From: Amycolatopsis tolypomycina
GTDB lineage: Bacteria; Actinomycetota; Actinomycetes; Mycobacteriales; Pseudonocardiaceae
Reading direction: 5' to 3'
NCBI RefSeq assembly: GCF_900105945.1
Contig: NZ_FNSO01000004.1
Location: forward strand, 62,001-126,000
Length of the DNA stretch: 64,000 bases
Of the stretch, positions 25,518 through 33,367 are shown in pieces (positions within the stretch are counted from its first letter, which is position 1; every line of letters starts with the position of its first letter). Below the pieces are notes generated by a model. The model saw only the letters and a list, made by a program, of their open reading frames with translations, was not told the origin of the DNA and searched no databases. Made by a program: the position numbers and the translations under genes.

Positions 25518-26999
25518 GTGAAGAAAATCTTGCTGATCACCTGCGCGGTGGCGGGGCTGGTGGTGACCGGTGCCGGCGTTTCCGCCGCCGCACCGGGCGG
25601 CGTCTACGACGTCAAGGACTACGGCGCCAAGGGAAATAGGTCGGCCAACGATTCCGCCGCCATCGACAAGGCGATCACCGCGGCGAACGCGGCGGGCGGT
25701 GGCACGGTCCGGTTCACCTCTGGCACGTACAAGTCGGCGAACACCGTTCACCTCAAGAGCAACGTCACGATCCAGCTCGACGCCGGGGCGACGATCACCG
25801 GGTCCGGCGCGGACACCTACGACAAGCCCGAACCGAACCAGTGGGACGACTACCAGGACTACGGCCACAGCCACTTCCACAACGCGATGTTCTACGGCGA
25901 CAAGCTGACGAACATCGGCTTCACCGGCGCGGGCACGATCGACGGCGGCGGCAACCTCATCACCGGCAACCCGAAGTCCGGCGAGGCCGACAAGATCCTG
26001 TCCCTCACCCGGTGTGACGGACTGACGCTGTCCGGCATCAAGCTCCGCCGCGGCGGGCACTTCGCGGCCCTGATCAACGGCTGCACGAACGTCGTGTCCG
26101 ACCGCCTGACCATCGACACCGCGAGCGACCGCGACGGCTGGAACATCATCAGCACCACGAACGTCACGATCACGAACGCGAACATCGCCGCGAACGACGA
26201 CGCACTGGTGTTCAAGAGCGACTACGCGCTCGGCGCGAAACTGCCGAACGGCAACGTGACGGTGACGGGCGCGAAACTGTCGGCGGTCTGCTGCAACGCG
26301 CTGATGTTCGGCTCCGAAACGTGCGGCGACTTCACTGGCTACCACTTCTCGGGCATCACGATCACCGGCGCGCACAAATCCGGCATCGGCATCGTCTCGA
26401 TGGACGGCGCGAAGATTTCCGACGTCCACTACCGCGACATCACGATGTCCGGCACCTATTCGCCGATCATGCTGAAGATCGGCACGCGCAAACGCTGCGG
26501 GAACAACCCGGGCGTCGGCTCGATCAGCGGCATCACGTTCGACAACATCACCGGAACGCACACCGGCAGCAACTTCAGCCCGACGATCTGGGGCGCCGAC
26601 AGCGGTCACCGCGTCTCCGACGTCACGTTCACCGGCGTGCAGCTGAACGTGCCGGGCGGGAACGGAACCATGGGCACGGGCGTGCCGAGCAACACGGCGA
26701 CGGACTACAACCCGAAGAGCATCGGCACCCGCCCGTCGTACGGCTGGTACCTGCACTACGCGGCCGGCATCCGGTTCACCGACAGCTCGGTGGAGTTCGC
26801 CAAGGACGACGGCCGCCCGGCGAGCATCGTCAACAACAGCGCGGACATCACGTTCGACCACTTCACGGCGGAGAAGGGGGCGAAGAGCCCGTTCGACATC
26901 GGCTTCCAGTCGGTGACGGGCTACTGCGTCAAGGACTCGGCCACCACGTCCGGCTCGGCCCTGCGCCTCAACACCTCGGGCTCGACCTCGAACTGCTGA
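25518..26999 (+). CDS. Secreted GH28 polygalacturonase
   Basis: A 493-residue right-handed beta-helix glycosidase that should cut alpha-1,4-galacturonan or rhamnogalacturonan. Signal peptide: about residues 1-25 (ITCAVAGLVVTGAGVSAAA). The pectate_lyase_3/GH28 start VYDVKDYGAKGN is at the mature N-terminus. Catalytic-region motifs include DRDGWNIIS, IAANDDALVFKSDYAL (paired Asp) and LKIGTRKRCG, the equivalent of the RIK motif; the usual GHG motif is not obvious, which is common in exo-acting and rhamnogalacturonan members. It has its own promoter and shares the region with a GH105 gene that would process lyase products. Confidence 0.85.
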   Translation: MKKILLITCAVAGLVVTGAGVSAAAPGGVYDVKDYGAKGNRSANDSAAIDKAITAANAAGGGTVRFTSGTYKSANTVHLKSNVTIQLDAGATITGSGADTYDKPEPNQWDDYQDYGHSHFHNAMFYGDKLTNIGFTGAGTIDGGGNLITGNPKSGEADKILSLTRCDGLTLSGIKLRRGGHFAALINGCTNVVSDRLTIDTASDRDGWNIISTTNVTITNANIAANDDALVFKSDYALGAKLPNGNVTVTGAKLSAVCCNALMFGSETCGDFTGYHFSGITITGAHKSGIGIVSMDGAKISDVHYRDITMSGTYSPIMLKIGTRKRCGNNPGVGSISGITFDNITGTHTGSNFSPTIWGADSGHRVSDVTFTGVQLNVPGGNGTMGTGVPSNTATDYNPKSIGTRPSYGWYLHYAAGIRFTDSSVEFAKDDGRPASIVNNSADITFDHFTAEKGAKSPFDIGFQSVTGYCVKDSATTSGSALRLNTSGSTSNC

Positions 27000-27012
27000 C
27001 GTCCCCGTATCC

Positions 27013-27150
27013 CGCGTGATCGAAGGGTCGACACGCGTGATCGAGCAGTCGACACGCGTGATCCCAGGGGCGACACGGCGCAAGCGGCCCAGCCTGGCCG
27101 TGTCGACCCTCCAATCACGCGAGTTGACCCTCCAATCACGCGTGTCGACC
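27013..27150. repeat. Inverted arrays of a 21-bp unit, copy 2
   Basis: Three direct 21-bp units with core CGCGTGATCGAAGGGTCGAC start at 27013, 27034 and 27055. After a 25-base centre come two and a half units in the opposite orientation (27101-27150). As in copy 1 at 7080, the array fills a gap between convergent genes and begins within 14 bases of a stop codon. The units differ by a few bases, so the array is old rather than a recent slippage product. Confidence 0.9.
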
Positions 27151-27165
27151 GTTTGCGCACGGACG

Positions 27166-27199
27166 AAGGGGCCCCGGCTCGGCTGAGCCGGGGCCCCTT
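27166..27199. terminator. Strong hairpin terminator
   Basis: A perfect 15-bp stem (AAGGGGCCCCGGCTC and its complement) with tetraloop GGCT, followed by TTCTG. It lies 17 bases beyond the stop of the minus-strand GH105 gene and also faces the polygalacturonase gene. Confidence 0.85.
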
Positions 27200-27216
27200 C
27201 TGCGGCGTCACAAGGG

Positions 27217-28404
27217 TCAGTGCGAGTACTGCTCGTTCATGATCAGGAACGCCCCGAGGCCGTGGAAGTCGTTGGTCTTGCGAGCGCGGGCGTAGTAGTA
27301 GGAGAGGTCGCCGACGTTGGTGCCTTCGCCGATGTCCGTGATGTTCGTCAGGCCGTCCGAGCCGAGCGACACCTTCTTCAGCACGCCGGCGTACCCCTTG
27401 TCCGCCACCGCCTGGTAGGACGTCGGCAGGTAGCCGCGCTGGACGCCGCGGGCCAGCGTGAACGTGTACATCGACGACGCCGACGTCTCCAGCCAGTTCT
27501 TCGGGTCACCGCCGCGGTCGACCACCTGGTACCAGCGGCCGGTCGACGCGTCCTGGTAGCGCTGGTAGCCCGCGGCCAGGAACTTGACGACGTCGATCAG
27601 CGCGGCCCGCCGCGGGTGGTTGGCGGGCAGCACCTCGAGGATGTCGATGGTGGCCATGCCGAACCAGCCGATCGCGCGAGCCCAGTGGTACTTCGAGTGC
27701 CGTCCCGAGCCGGACGCCCACGATTCCGAGCCGTCCTCGTCGTAGGCGTGGTAGAGCAGGCCCTTCGCGGGTTCGCGCAGGTGGCCGAAGTACACGACGA
27801 TGTTCTTGGCCGCCTCGTCGAAGCAGTAGTCCGCGTCGCCGAACGCCGCGCCGTACAGCGCGAGGAACGGCTGGGCCATGTAGACGCCGTCGCCCCACAG
27901 CTGGCCGACCTTGCTGGTGGCGTGGAACATGCCGCCGTCGGACGTGCGGGGGTAGGACGGGAACCGCTTGCGCAGCTGGTCGGCCGCCGTCTTGTACTTC
28001 TTGCGGCCCGTTTCCGCGTACAGCAGCGGCAGCATCTGGCACGAACGCATCGAGTCGAGGTTGGTGAAGCTGTTGGAGATGCCGCTGTCGGTGATGAACC
28101 GGTCGTACCAGGCGATGATGTAGTCGAGGTACTTCTTCTCGCCGGTCCGCTTGTAGAACAGGTACTGGCCGTAGAGGTACAGGCCGAGGGTGTAGCCCCA
28201 GCCGCCGATCTTGTCGGGCGTGTACCGCCGCATCGTCGAGTCGATGACCGCGCGCGACCAGTCCGGTGGCGGCGCCGCACCGCCGATCGGGGGCAGCTGT
28301 TCGGCCGCCCGCGCGAGGGGACCCGCCGCGGCGAGCGTGCCCAGGGCGCCGAGGGTCCCGGCCAGGACCGCACGCCGGGTCGGGCGAAGGGGATGTTCGG
28401 ACAT
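27217..28404 (-). CDS. Tat-exported GH105 rhamnogalacturonyl hydrolase, second copy
   Basis: A 395-residue GH105 enzyme of the YesR/YteR kind. TRRAVLAGTLGALGTLAAAG is a twin-arginine signal. Barrel motifs: WGYTLGLYLYG, QLWGDGVYMAQPFLALYG with the expected catalytic Asp, and HWARAIGWFGMATIDILEV. It would remove unsaturated galacturonate from rhamnogalacturonan disaccharides. The ATG at 28404 follows AAAGGGA. It diverges from the GH29-like gene across a region with several palindromes. It differs clearly from the first GH105 copy, so the two are not a recent duplication. Confidence 0.87.
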   Translation of the reverse strand: MSEHPLRPTRRAVLAGTLGALGTLAAAGPLARAAEQLPPIGGAAPPPDWSRAVIDSTMRRYTPDKIGGWGYTLGLYLYGQYLFYKRTGEKKYLDYIIAWYDRFITDSGISNSFTNLDSMRSCQMLPLLYAETGRKKYKTAADQLRKRFPSYPRTSDGGMFHATSKVGQLWGDGVYMAQPFLALYGAAFGDADYCFDEAAKNIVVYFGHLREPAKGLLYHAYDEDGSESWASGSGRHSKYHWARAIGWFGMATIDILEVLPANHPRRAALIDVVKFLAAGYQRYQDASTGRWYQVVDRGGDPKNWLETSASSMYTFTLARGVQRGYLPTSYQAVADKGYAGVLKKVSLGSDGLTNITDIGEGTNVGDLSYYYARARKTNDFHGLGAFLIMNEQYSH

Positions 28405-28757
28405 ACGTTGTCCCTTTCGTGCACTGGCCCCGCGACGCGGTGGAAGGGTGGCCGGGATGCCGATCCGCCGTCCGTCGGCATCCCGACCAGCTCTGGGGGG
28501 CGCGGCGCGGGAGCCCGTGTCGCCGGAGCGATGGTCTGGCGAGCGAAAGCGCTCTCGGGGAGAACATCTACTCGCCTGCCCGACGCGGAGTCAAGAGAGA
28601 TCGGATCTCTTGCGTCATATATCAGATATTTAACCCGAACGGCCGGGTGGAAATGTACCGACCAGCGAGACTTTGCGAAAAGGTCGGATCTCAGCCTTGA
28701 CCGGCCGTCGCTGTCAGGAGTACACCACCGAGTGGACCAGACCACTGGAGGTCGTTC
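28405..28757. promoter_or_regulatory. Divergent control region with three operator-like sites
   Basis: 353 bases without a gene. Sites seen: GAAAGCGCTCTC at 28545-28556, a LacI/GalR-type operator with central CG; AGAGATC-G-GATCTCT at 28596-28610, a perfect 7-bp inverted repeat; and AGTGGACCAGACCACT at 28731-28746, a DasR/chitinase-box-like element next to the GH29 ribosome binding site. On the minus strand TTGACT and TAGATG are 18 bases apart and place the LacI-type site just after the -10 of the GH105 promoter. An inverted repeat GGGATGCCGA/TCGGCATCCC near 28451-28487 lies in the GH105 leader. Confidence 0.55.
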
Positions 28758-30530
28758 ATGGCGAACAGGTTCCTCCGCCGGGTGCTCGTCGCAGGCGCGG
28801 CGGTACTGGCGGCGTCCGGGCTCAGCACCGCGCCGGCTTCGGCCGACCTGCAGAAGCCGTCGCAGCAGTGGCTGCGCGACAGCCAGGCCGGGCTGTTCCT
28901 GCACTGGGGCATGCGCACGGCTCCCGGCTACACCAGCTGCAGCGCCTGGGAAAAGGCGGTCACCGACGGCGGGTGGAGTCCCGGCTACTGGGTCACCGAA
29001 GCCGAGAAGCTGCACGCGTCCTACCTCGTGCTCGCGTCGTTCCACAGCCGTCTCGGCTACGCGCGGGCCTGGCCGTCGAAGATTCCCGGCAGCTGCAGCA
29101 CCAAGCGGGACTTCCTCGGCGAGCTGATCGCCGCCGCGAAAGCGCGCGGGCTCAAGGTCGTCCTCTACATGACCAACGACGCCCAGTGGCACGACGAGGG
29201 CGGCCACGAATGGCTCGACTCGGCCGGCTACTCGAAGTACAAGGGCAAGGACGTCGACCTCGACAGCCAGAGCGGCTTCGGCCAGTTCAGCTACGACAAC
29301 TTCTTCGAGGTCATGAAGAACCACCCCGACCTCGCCGGCTTCTGGATCGACAACGACAACGCCTACTGGGAATCGCACGACCTGTACCGGCAGATCTACC
29401 AGCAGCGCCCGGACTACCTGCTCAGCAACAACAACGAAGACACGCCGATCATGGACACGATCAGCAACGAGCAGAAGACCGGCATGACACCGTCGTACGA
29501 CTACCCGCAGGCGACGTACACGGCGATGCCGCGGCTCACCGAGGCGTGCTTCAAGCTCCCCGACGCCGGCGCGTGGTGGTACAGCGGGTCGAACTCGGCG
29601 GTGAACAAGATGCTCAACCTCGGCCGGTTCGTCACGAACTCGGGCTCGTCGATCAAGTCGCTGATGGCCGAGACGGCGATGGTGAACGGGAAGTTCCCGT
29701 CGAACCAGGAGGCGTTCAACAACTTCGCCGACACGTACCTGGACGCGATCTGGGAGTCCCTCGGCGGCACCGAGGGCGCCGGGTACATGTACGGCGGCAT
29801 GCAGCCGGGCTTCTGGAACGACGGCGCCCACGGCGTCATCACCATCAAGGGTGACGTGCAGTACGTGCACGTCCTGACCAAGCCGTCCGGGAGCACGCTC
29901 AAGATCCGCGACAACGGCTACCGCGTCCGCCGCGTCACGAACCTGCGCACCGGCGCGGCGATCGCGTTCAGCCAGGGCGGCGGCAGCCTGACGTTCACCG
30001 GGCTGTCCGGCTGGGACACCTACGACACGGTGTTCAAGGTCGAGACGGCGGGCCGCACCGGGACGTACGACCCGAAGACCGTGACGCTCAAGGCGAGCGC
30101 GTCGGCGAGTGGCCACAGTGGACAGTCAGCGGGTGATGGCAGCTACCTCACCTACTTCGACAACAACAAGACGCTGCCGGTCAACCTCGACTACGATCTC
30201 GGGGCGGCGAAGAAGGTGCAGTACCTCGGGATCAACCAGCGCGAGGACTCGGTCAGCTACGCCCGCTCGGACACCGAGCAGTCGGCGCGGATCAAGGCGT
30301 ACCAGATCTTCGTCTCGGACGACGGCAAGAACTGGGGCAGCGCGGTCAAGTCCGGGACGCTGCCGAGCCGCCGCGGTGTCCAGTTCGTCGACCTGTCCGC
30401 GGTGAACGCCCGGTACGTGCGGCTCCAGGTGACGAGCACGTACGCGGCATCGAGCGACAGCTCGCGCTACAAGCGGCTGCGGATCGACGAAACCTGGGTG
30501 GGCTCGGACTACGCGACCGCGGCGGGCTGA
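28758..30530 (+). CDS. Secreted GH29-like alpha-L-fucosidase with F5/8-type C domain
   Basis: A 590-residue exported protein. Signal peptide to about residue 30 (LSTAPASA). The catalytic barrel (about 35-340) has GLFLHWGMRTAPGYTSC, a GH29-like start, and LAGFWIDNDNAYW, where the Asp is the candidate nucleophile. A small beta domain follows, then a C-terminal discoidin/CBM32-like domain (about 430-585, LPVNLDYDLGAAKKVQYLGI to RYVRLQVTSTY). Sequence is well away from typical fucosidases, so substrate specificity is open. A DasR-like site upstream suggests use on GlcNAc-containing glycans. The ATG follows GGAGG. Confidence 0.75.
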   Translation: MANRFLRRVLVAGAAVLAASGLSTAPASADLQKPSQQWLRDSQAGLFLHWGMRTAPGYTSCSAWEKAVTDGGWSPGYWVTEAEKLHASYLVLASFHSRLGYARAWPSKIPGSCSTKRDFLGELIAAAKARGLKVVLYMTNDAQWHDEGGHEWLDSAGYSKYKGKDVDLDSQSGFGQFSYDNFFEVMKNHPDLAGFWIDNDNAYWESHDLYRQIYQQRPDYLLSNNNEDTPIMDTISNEQKTGMTPSYDYPQATYTAMPRLTEACFKLPDAGAWWYSGSNSAVNKMLNLGRFVTNSGSSIKSLMAETAMVNGKFPSNQEAFNNFADTYLDAIWESLGGTEGAGYMYGGMQPGFWNDGAHGVITIKGDVQYVHVLTKPSGSTLKIRDNGYRVRRVTNLRTGAAIAFSQGGGSLTFTGLSGWDTYDTVFKVETAGRTGTYDPKTVTLKASASASGHSGQSAGDGSYLTYFDNNKTLPVNLDYDLGAAKKVQYLGINQREDSVSYARSDTEQSARIKAYQIFVSDDGKNWGSAVKSGTLPSRRGVQFVDLSAVNARYVRLQVTSTYAASSDSSRYKRLRIDETWVGSDYATAAG

Positions 30531-30539
30531 GCTGACAGA

Positions 30540-30571
30540 CCGCCCAGCCGCCCCCGAATGCGGCTGGGCGG
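30540..30571. terminator. Bidirectional hairpin terminator
   Basis: A 12-bp perfect stem (CCGCCCAGCCGC / GCGGCTGGGCGG) with an 8-base loop, between the convergent GH29-like and GH63-like genes. Confidence 0.8.
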
Positions 30572-30579
30572 CCCGTTCC

Positions 30580-31866
30580 TCAGCCGCCGTTCGGGGGCTC
30601 CGGGTGGCGGAGCCCCCGGCCCGGGGCGAAGCTCCGGTTGTCACAGGTCCGCTCGGTCAGCAGGTCCACGGTCAGTGCCGCGGTCCAGCTGAACGAGCGG
30701 GTGCCGTGCCCGGCGCCGGTCAGCGGGTCGACGTACTCGGCGAAGCCGGTCTGGGCGGCCGTCTCGACGAGGTCGTGCTTCAGCCGCGCGGCCAGGACGT
30801 GCTCGCCGTGGCGGAGCAGGCCCTGCCGGACGAGCCAGCCGACGTTGAACCACGACGGCCCGCGCCAGTAGCGGCCCGGGTCGAAGCCCGGTGCGGTCAG
30901 GTCGTAGCTGGGGACGCCGTGCACGCGGCCGAGCCGGAAGCGCGGGCCGGTCGCGGCGGCCAGCAAGGCCGGCGCGACCGCCAGGTCCGGCAGGACCAGC
31001 GGCAGCAGGCCCGCGCACGTGTGCTCGCGGATCAGGGTGCCGGTGCGGACGTCGCGGGCGAAGAAGAAGCCGTCGTCCCAGAGCGTTTCCTGCATGGCCT
31101 TCTCGAGGCGGGCCGCGGCTTCGCGGTGCGTGTCGGACGGCAGGCCGAGCTCCTCGGCGATCCCGGCGAGTGCCAGTTCGGCGTCGGCCAGCAGGGCGTT
31201 GAAGCCGGGGTCTTCCACGACGAAGTCGCCGGGGTCGGTGTAGCCGCTGTCGCGGTAGGCGGCGGCGAGCCGGACGTACCGGCCGTAGTCCTCGTCGCTG
31301 GGCCGGTCGCCGGCGTCGCCGTGCTGGAGGTCGCGGCGGACGAACCCGGTGGCGAGCGGGACGCGGGTGAGCGGCTCGTCCCAGGCCGGGCTGTTGTCCA
31401 TGCCGGACTCCCACGGGTGCACGATCGCCACCAGTCCGCGGCCGCCGACGTCGCGGCTGGTCCGCAGGTAGTCGTGCCAGGCGACGAGCCGGGGGTAGAG
31501 CTCGGCGAGGAACGCGGGATCCGGCTCGGCTTCGTGCACGGCGAGCGCGGCGCGAGCGTGGACCGGCGGCTGGACCAGGCCCGACGTCCGGCCGGCCTGC
31601 CAGAAGGACGGCCCCGGGAAGTACGCCTCGGGTGGTGTCTCGGGGTCGAAGACGATGTGCGGGACGCGGCCGTCGGCCCACTGCGCGGCGAACAGGGTGC
31701 GCAGCTCGCGCCGGGCGTGCGCGGGGGACAGGTGGCGCAGGCCGAAGGCGATGAACGCGGAGTCCCAGCTCCACTGGTGCGGGTAGAGCGAGCGCGAGGG
31801 CACGGTGGACGCGCCGAGCCAGTTGCCCGCCAGGACAGCCGCGGCCCGCTCCCGTGTTACGTTCAT
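30580..31866 (-). CDS. GH63-like glycosidase (glucosyl-/mannosylglycerate hydrolase type)
   Basis: A 428-residue cytoplasmic (alpha/alpha)6 barrel without signal peptide. QWSWDSAFIAFGLRHLS, HPWESGMDNSPAWD and YWRGPSWFNVGWLVRQGL are the conserved blocks of the MGH1/GH63 clade, whose small bacterial members hydrolyse mannosylglycerate or glucosylglycerate. The Asp after Trp-Glu-Ser-Gly-Met and a C-terminal Glu are the usual acid/base pair. It is divergent from a ROK repressor gene, with an operator overlapping its -35, so it is likely repressed until a sugar effector appears. GH37/GH65-like activities are less likely. Confidence 0.75.
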   Translation of the reverse strand: MNVTRERAAAVLAGNWLGASTVPSRSLYPHQWSWDSAFIAFGLRHLSPAHARRELRTLFAAQWADGRVPHIVFDPETPPEAYFPGPSFWQAGRTSGLVQPPVHARAALAVHEAEPDPAFLAELYPRLVAWHDYLRTSRDVGGRGLVAIVHPWESGMDNSPAWDEPLTRVPLATGFVRRDLQHGDAGDRPSDEDYGRYVRLAAAYRDSGYTDPGDFVVEDPGFNALLADAELALAGIAEELGLPSDTHREAAARLEKAMQETLWDDGFFFARDVRTGTLIREHTCAGLLPLVLPDLAVAPALLAAATGPRFRLGRVHGVPSYDLTAPGFDPGRYWRGPSWFNVGWLVRQGLLRHGEHVLAARLKHDLVETAAQTGFAEYVDPLTGAGHGTRSFSWTAALTVDLLTERTCDNRSFAPGRGLRHPEPPNGG

Positions 31867-31872
31867 ATGTCC

Positions 31873-31907
31873 AATCTATCTCCGACTTGTGTCTTGTCAA
31901 TGGACAA
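31873..31907 (-). promoter_or_regulatory. Promoter of the GH63-like gene with overlapping ROK operator
   Basis: Minus-strand -35 TTGACA (31900-31895) and -10 TAGATT (31878-31873) with a 16-base spacer give a start almost at the ATG. The inverted repeat TTGTC-N4-GACAA at 31894-31907 covers the -35, and a further TGTCCA half-site (31868-31873) covers the -10 edge. This is the expected layout for repression by the divergent ROK protein. Confidence 0.65.
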
Positions 31908-31928
31908 AAGTCCGAAGGGGGCCGCGGG

Positions 31929-33065
31929 ATGACCAGCGCCGGCGAGCTGTTGCAGCTGGTCCGGACGGGGCAGGCGACCACGCGGAAGGCGCTCCAGGTC
32001 CGCAGCGGGCTGTCGCGCTCGACGCTGACCGCGCGCCTGGACCTGCTCCAGGCGGCCGGCCTGCTCGCCGAAGGCGGCCAGGAGGACTCCACCGGGGGTC
32101 GCCCGGCGCGGTACCTGCGGTTCGACGACGAGCACGCGGTCGTCCTCGCCGCGAGCATCGACACGACGCACGCCGAAGCGGTCGTCACCGACCTGGCCGG
32201 GCGGGTCCTGGCCCGCCGCGCGGGCGCGCTGCGGGTCGCCGACGGCCCGGAGCCCGTGCTCGACCGGATCGCCGAGTGGTTCGACGCGCTGCGGGCCGAG
32301 ACGGGCCGCCCGGTGTGCGGTGTGGGGGTGTCCGTGCCGGGCCCGGTGGAGCCCGGCCGCGCCCGGGTCACCCAGCCGCCGATCATGCCGGGCTGGGACG
32401 GCTACCCGATCGACGCCCACCTCGGCGCCCGCTTCGGCGCCCCGGTGCTGGTCGACAACGACGCGAACCTGATGGCCCTGGGCGAGCACCGCGCCCGCTA
32501 CCCGGAGTCGGCGGCGCTGGTCGTGGTGAAGGTGTCGACGGGCATCGGCGCCGGCCTGGTCCTCGGCGGCGAGGTGTACCGCGGCATCGACGGCGGCGCG
32601 GGCGACATCGGCCACATCCGGCTGCCGGGACACCCGGAGGCACGCTGCCTGTGCGGCTCCCACGGCTGCCTCGCGGCGGTCGCCGGCGGCGGCGCGCTGG
32701 CGGCGAGGCTGACGGAGCTGGGCTTGCCGACGGAGTCGGGCTCGGGCGTCCGCGACCGCATCGCGGCGGGGGAGCCGGCCGCGGTCCGGCTGGCCGAGGT
32801 GGCAGGCCGTCAGGTGGGCGAGGTGCTGGCGACGCTGGTGTGCGTGGTCAACCCGGGTGTCGTGGTGGTCGCCGGGGACCTCGCCGAGCCGCATTTCGTC
32901 GCGGGCCTCCGGGAGGTGCTGTACCGGCGCGCGCTGCCGCGGGCGACGCAGAACCTGCGCGTGGAAATCGGCGGCCGCGGGGAGGGAATGGCGGTGGCGG
33001 GCGCGGTGTCGATGGTGGTCGACGCGGTGTTCGCCCCGGCGGCGGTCGACCGGCGGCTGGCGTGA
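31929..33065 (+). CDS. ROK-family transcriptional repressor
   Basis: A 378-residue regulator. An N-terminal winged helix (about 5-60, LSRSTLTARLDLLQAAGLLA) precedes a ROK sugar-kinase-like domain: VDNDANLMALGEH near the sugar-binding site, STGIGAGLVLGGEVYRG, and the zinc motif CLCGSHGCL. The ATP-loop Asp-Gly-Thr of true ROK kinases (DxGxT) is replaced (SIDTTHAEAVVTD), so it should be a sugar-responsive repressor rather than a kinase. The ATG at 31929 follows AAGGGGG. Its target is most likely the divergent GH63-like gene and itself. Confidence 0.9.
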   Translation: MTSAGELLQLVRTGQATTRKALQVRSGLSRSTLTARLDLLQAAGLLAEGGQEDSTGGRPARYLRFDDEHAVVLAASIDTTHAEAVVTDLAGRVLARRAGALRVADGPEPVLDRIAEWFDALRAETGRPVCGVGVSVPGPVEPGRARVTQPPIMPGWDGYPIDAHLGARFGAPVLVDNDANLMALGEHRARYPESAALVVVKVSTGIGAGLVLGGEVYRGIDGGAGDIGHIRLPGHPEARCLCGSHGCLAAVAGGGALAARLTELGLPTESGSGVRDRIAAGEPAAVRLAEVAGRQVGEVLATLVCVVNPGVVVVAGDLAEPHFVAGLREVLYRRALPRATQNLRVEIGGRGEGMAVAGAVSMVVDAVFAPAAVDRRLA

Positions 33066-33367
33066 CGGCCGAAGTACCGCCACCCCCGGACTGTCCGGAG
33101 TGGACTCGGCGACCGACTTTAGTAGGTGGTGTCCGCTCTCGGCGCGTGGTCCGCGGTCCTGTCGCGAACCGGACCAAGCGCACATAAAACCCTATTCCTC
33201 GCTTTTTCGCCGCGACAAATCGGATTTCCTTACCATGGTTAACGACTCGCGAATTCCTGGCGAGATAACGGTTTCGCAGGCACTTCCCCGCGAGCGGAAC
33301 ACCGGCTTAGTCTCACCCGGTGTTCCCAGGCCCATTTCCGGGGGCCGTTTCCAAGAGGGAGATTTCT
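33066..33367. other. 302-base gap upstream of the sedolisin gene
   Basis: No gene seen. A+T-rich stretches surround the palindromic TTACCATGGTTAA (near 33231). A hairpin AACACCGG / CCGGTGTT brackets TAGTCT, a possible -10, near 33300-33327. A short inverted repeat CTCGC-N8-GCGAG is at about 33246. The sedolisin promoter should lie here. Confidence 0.4.
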
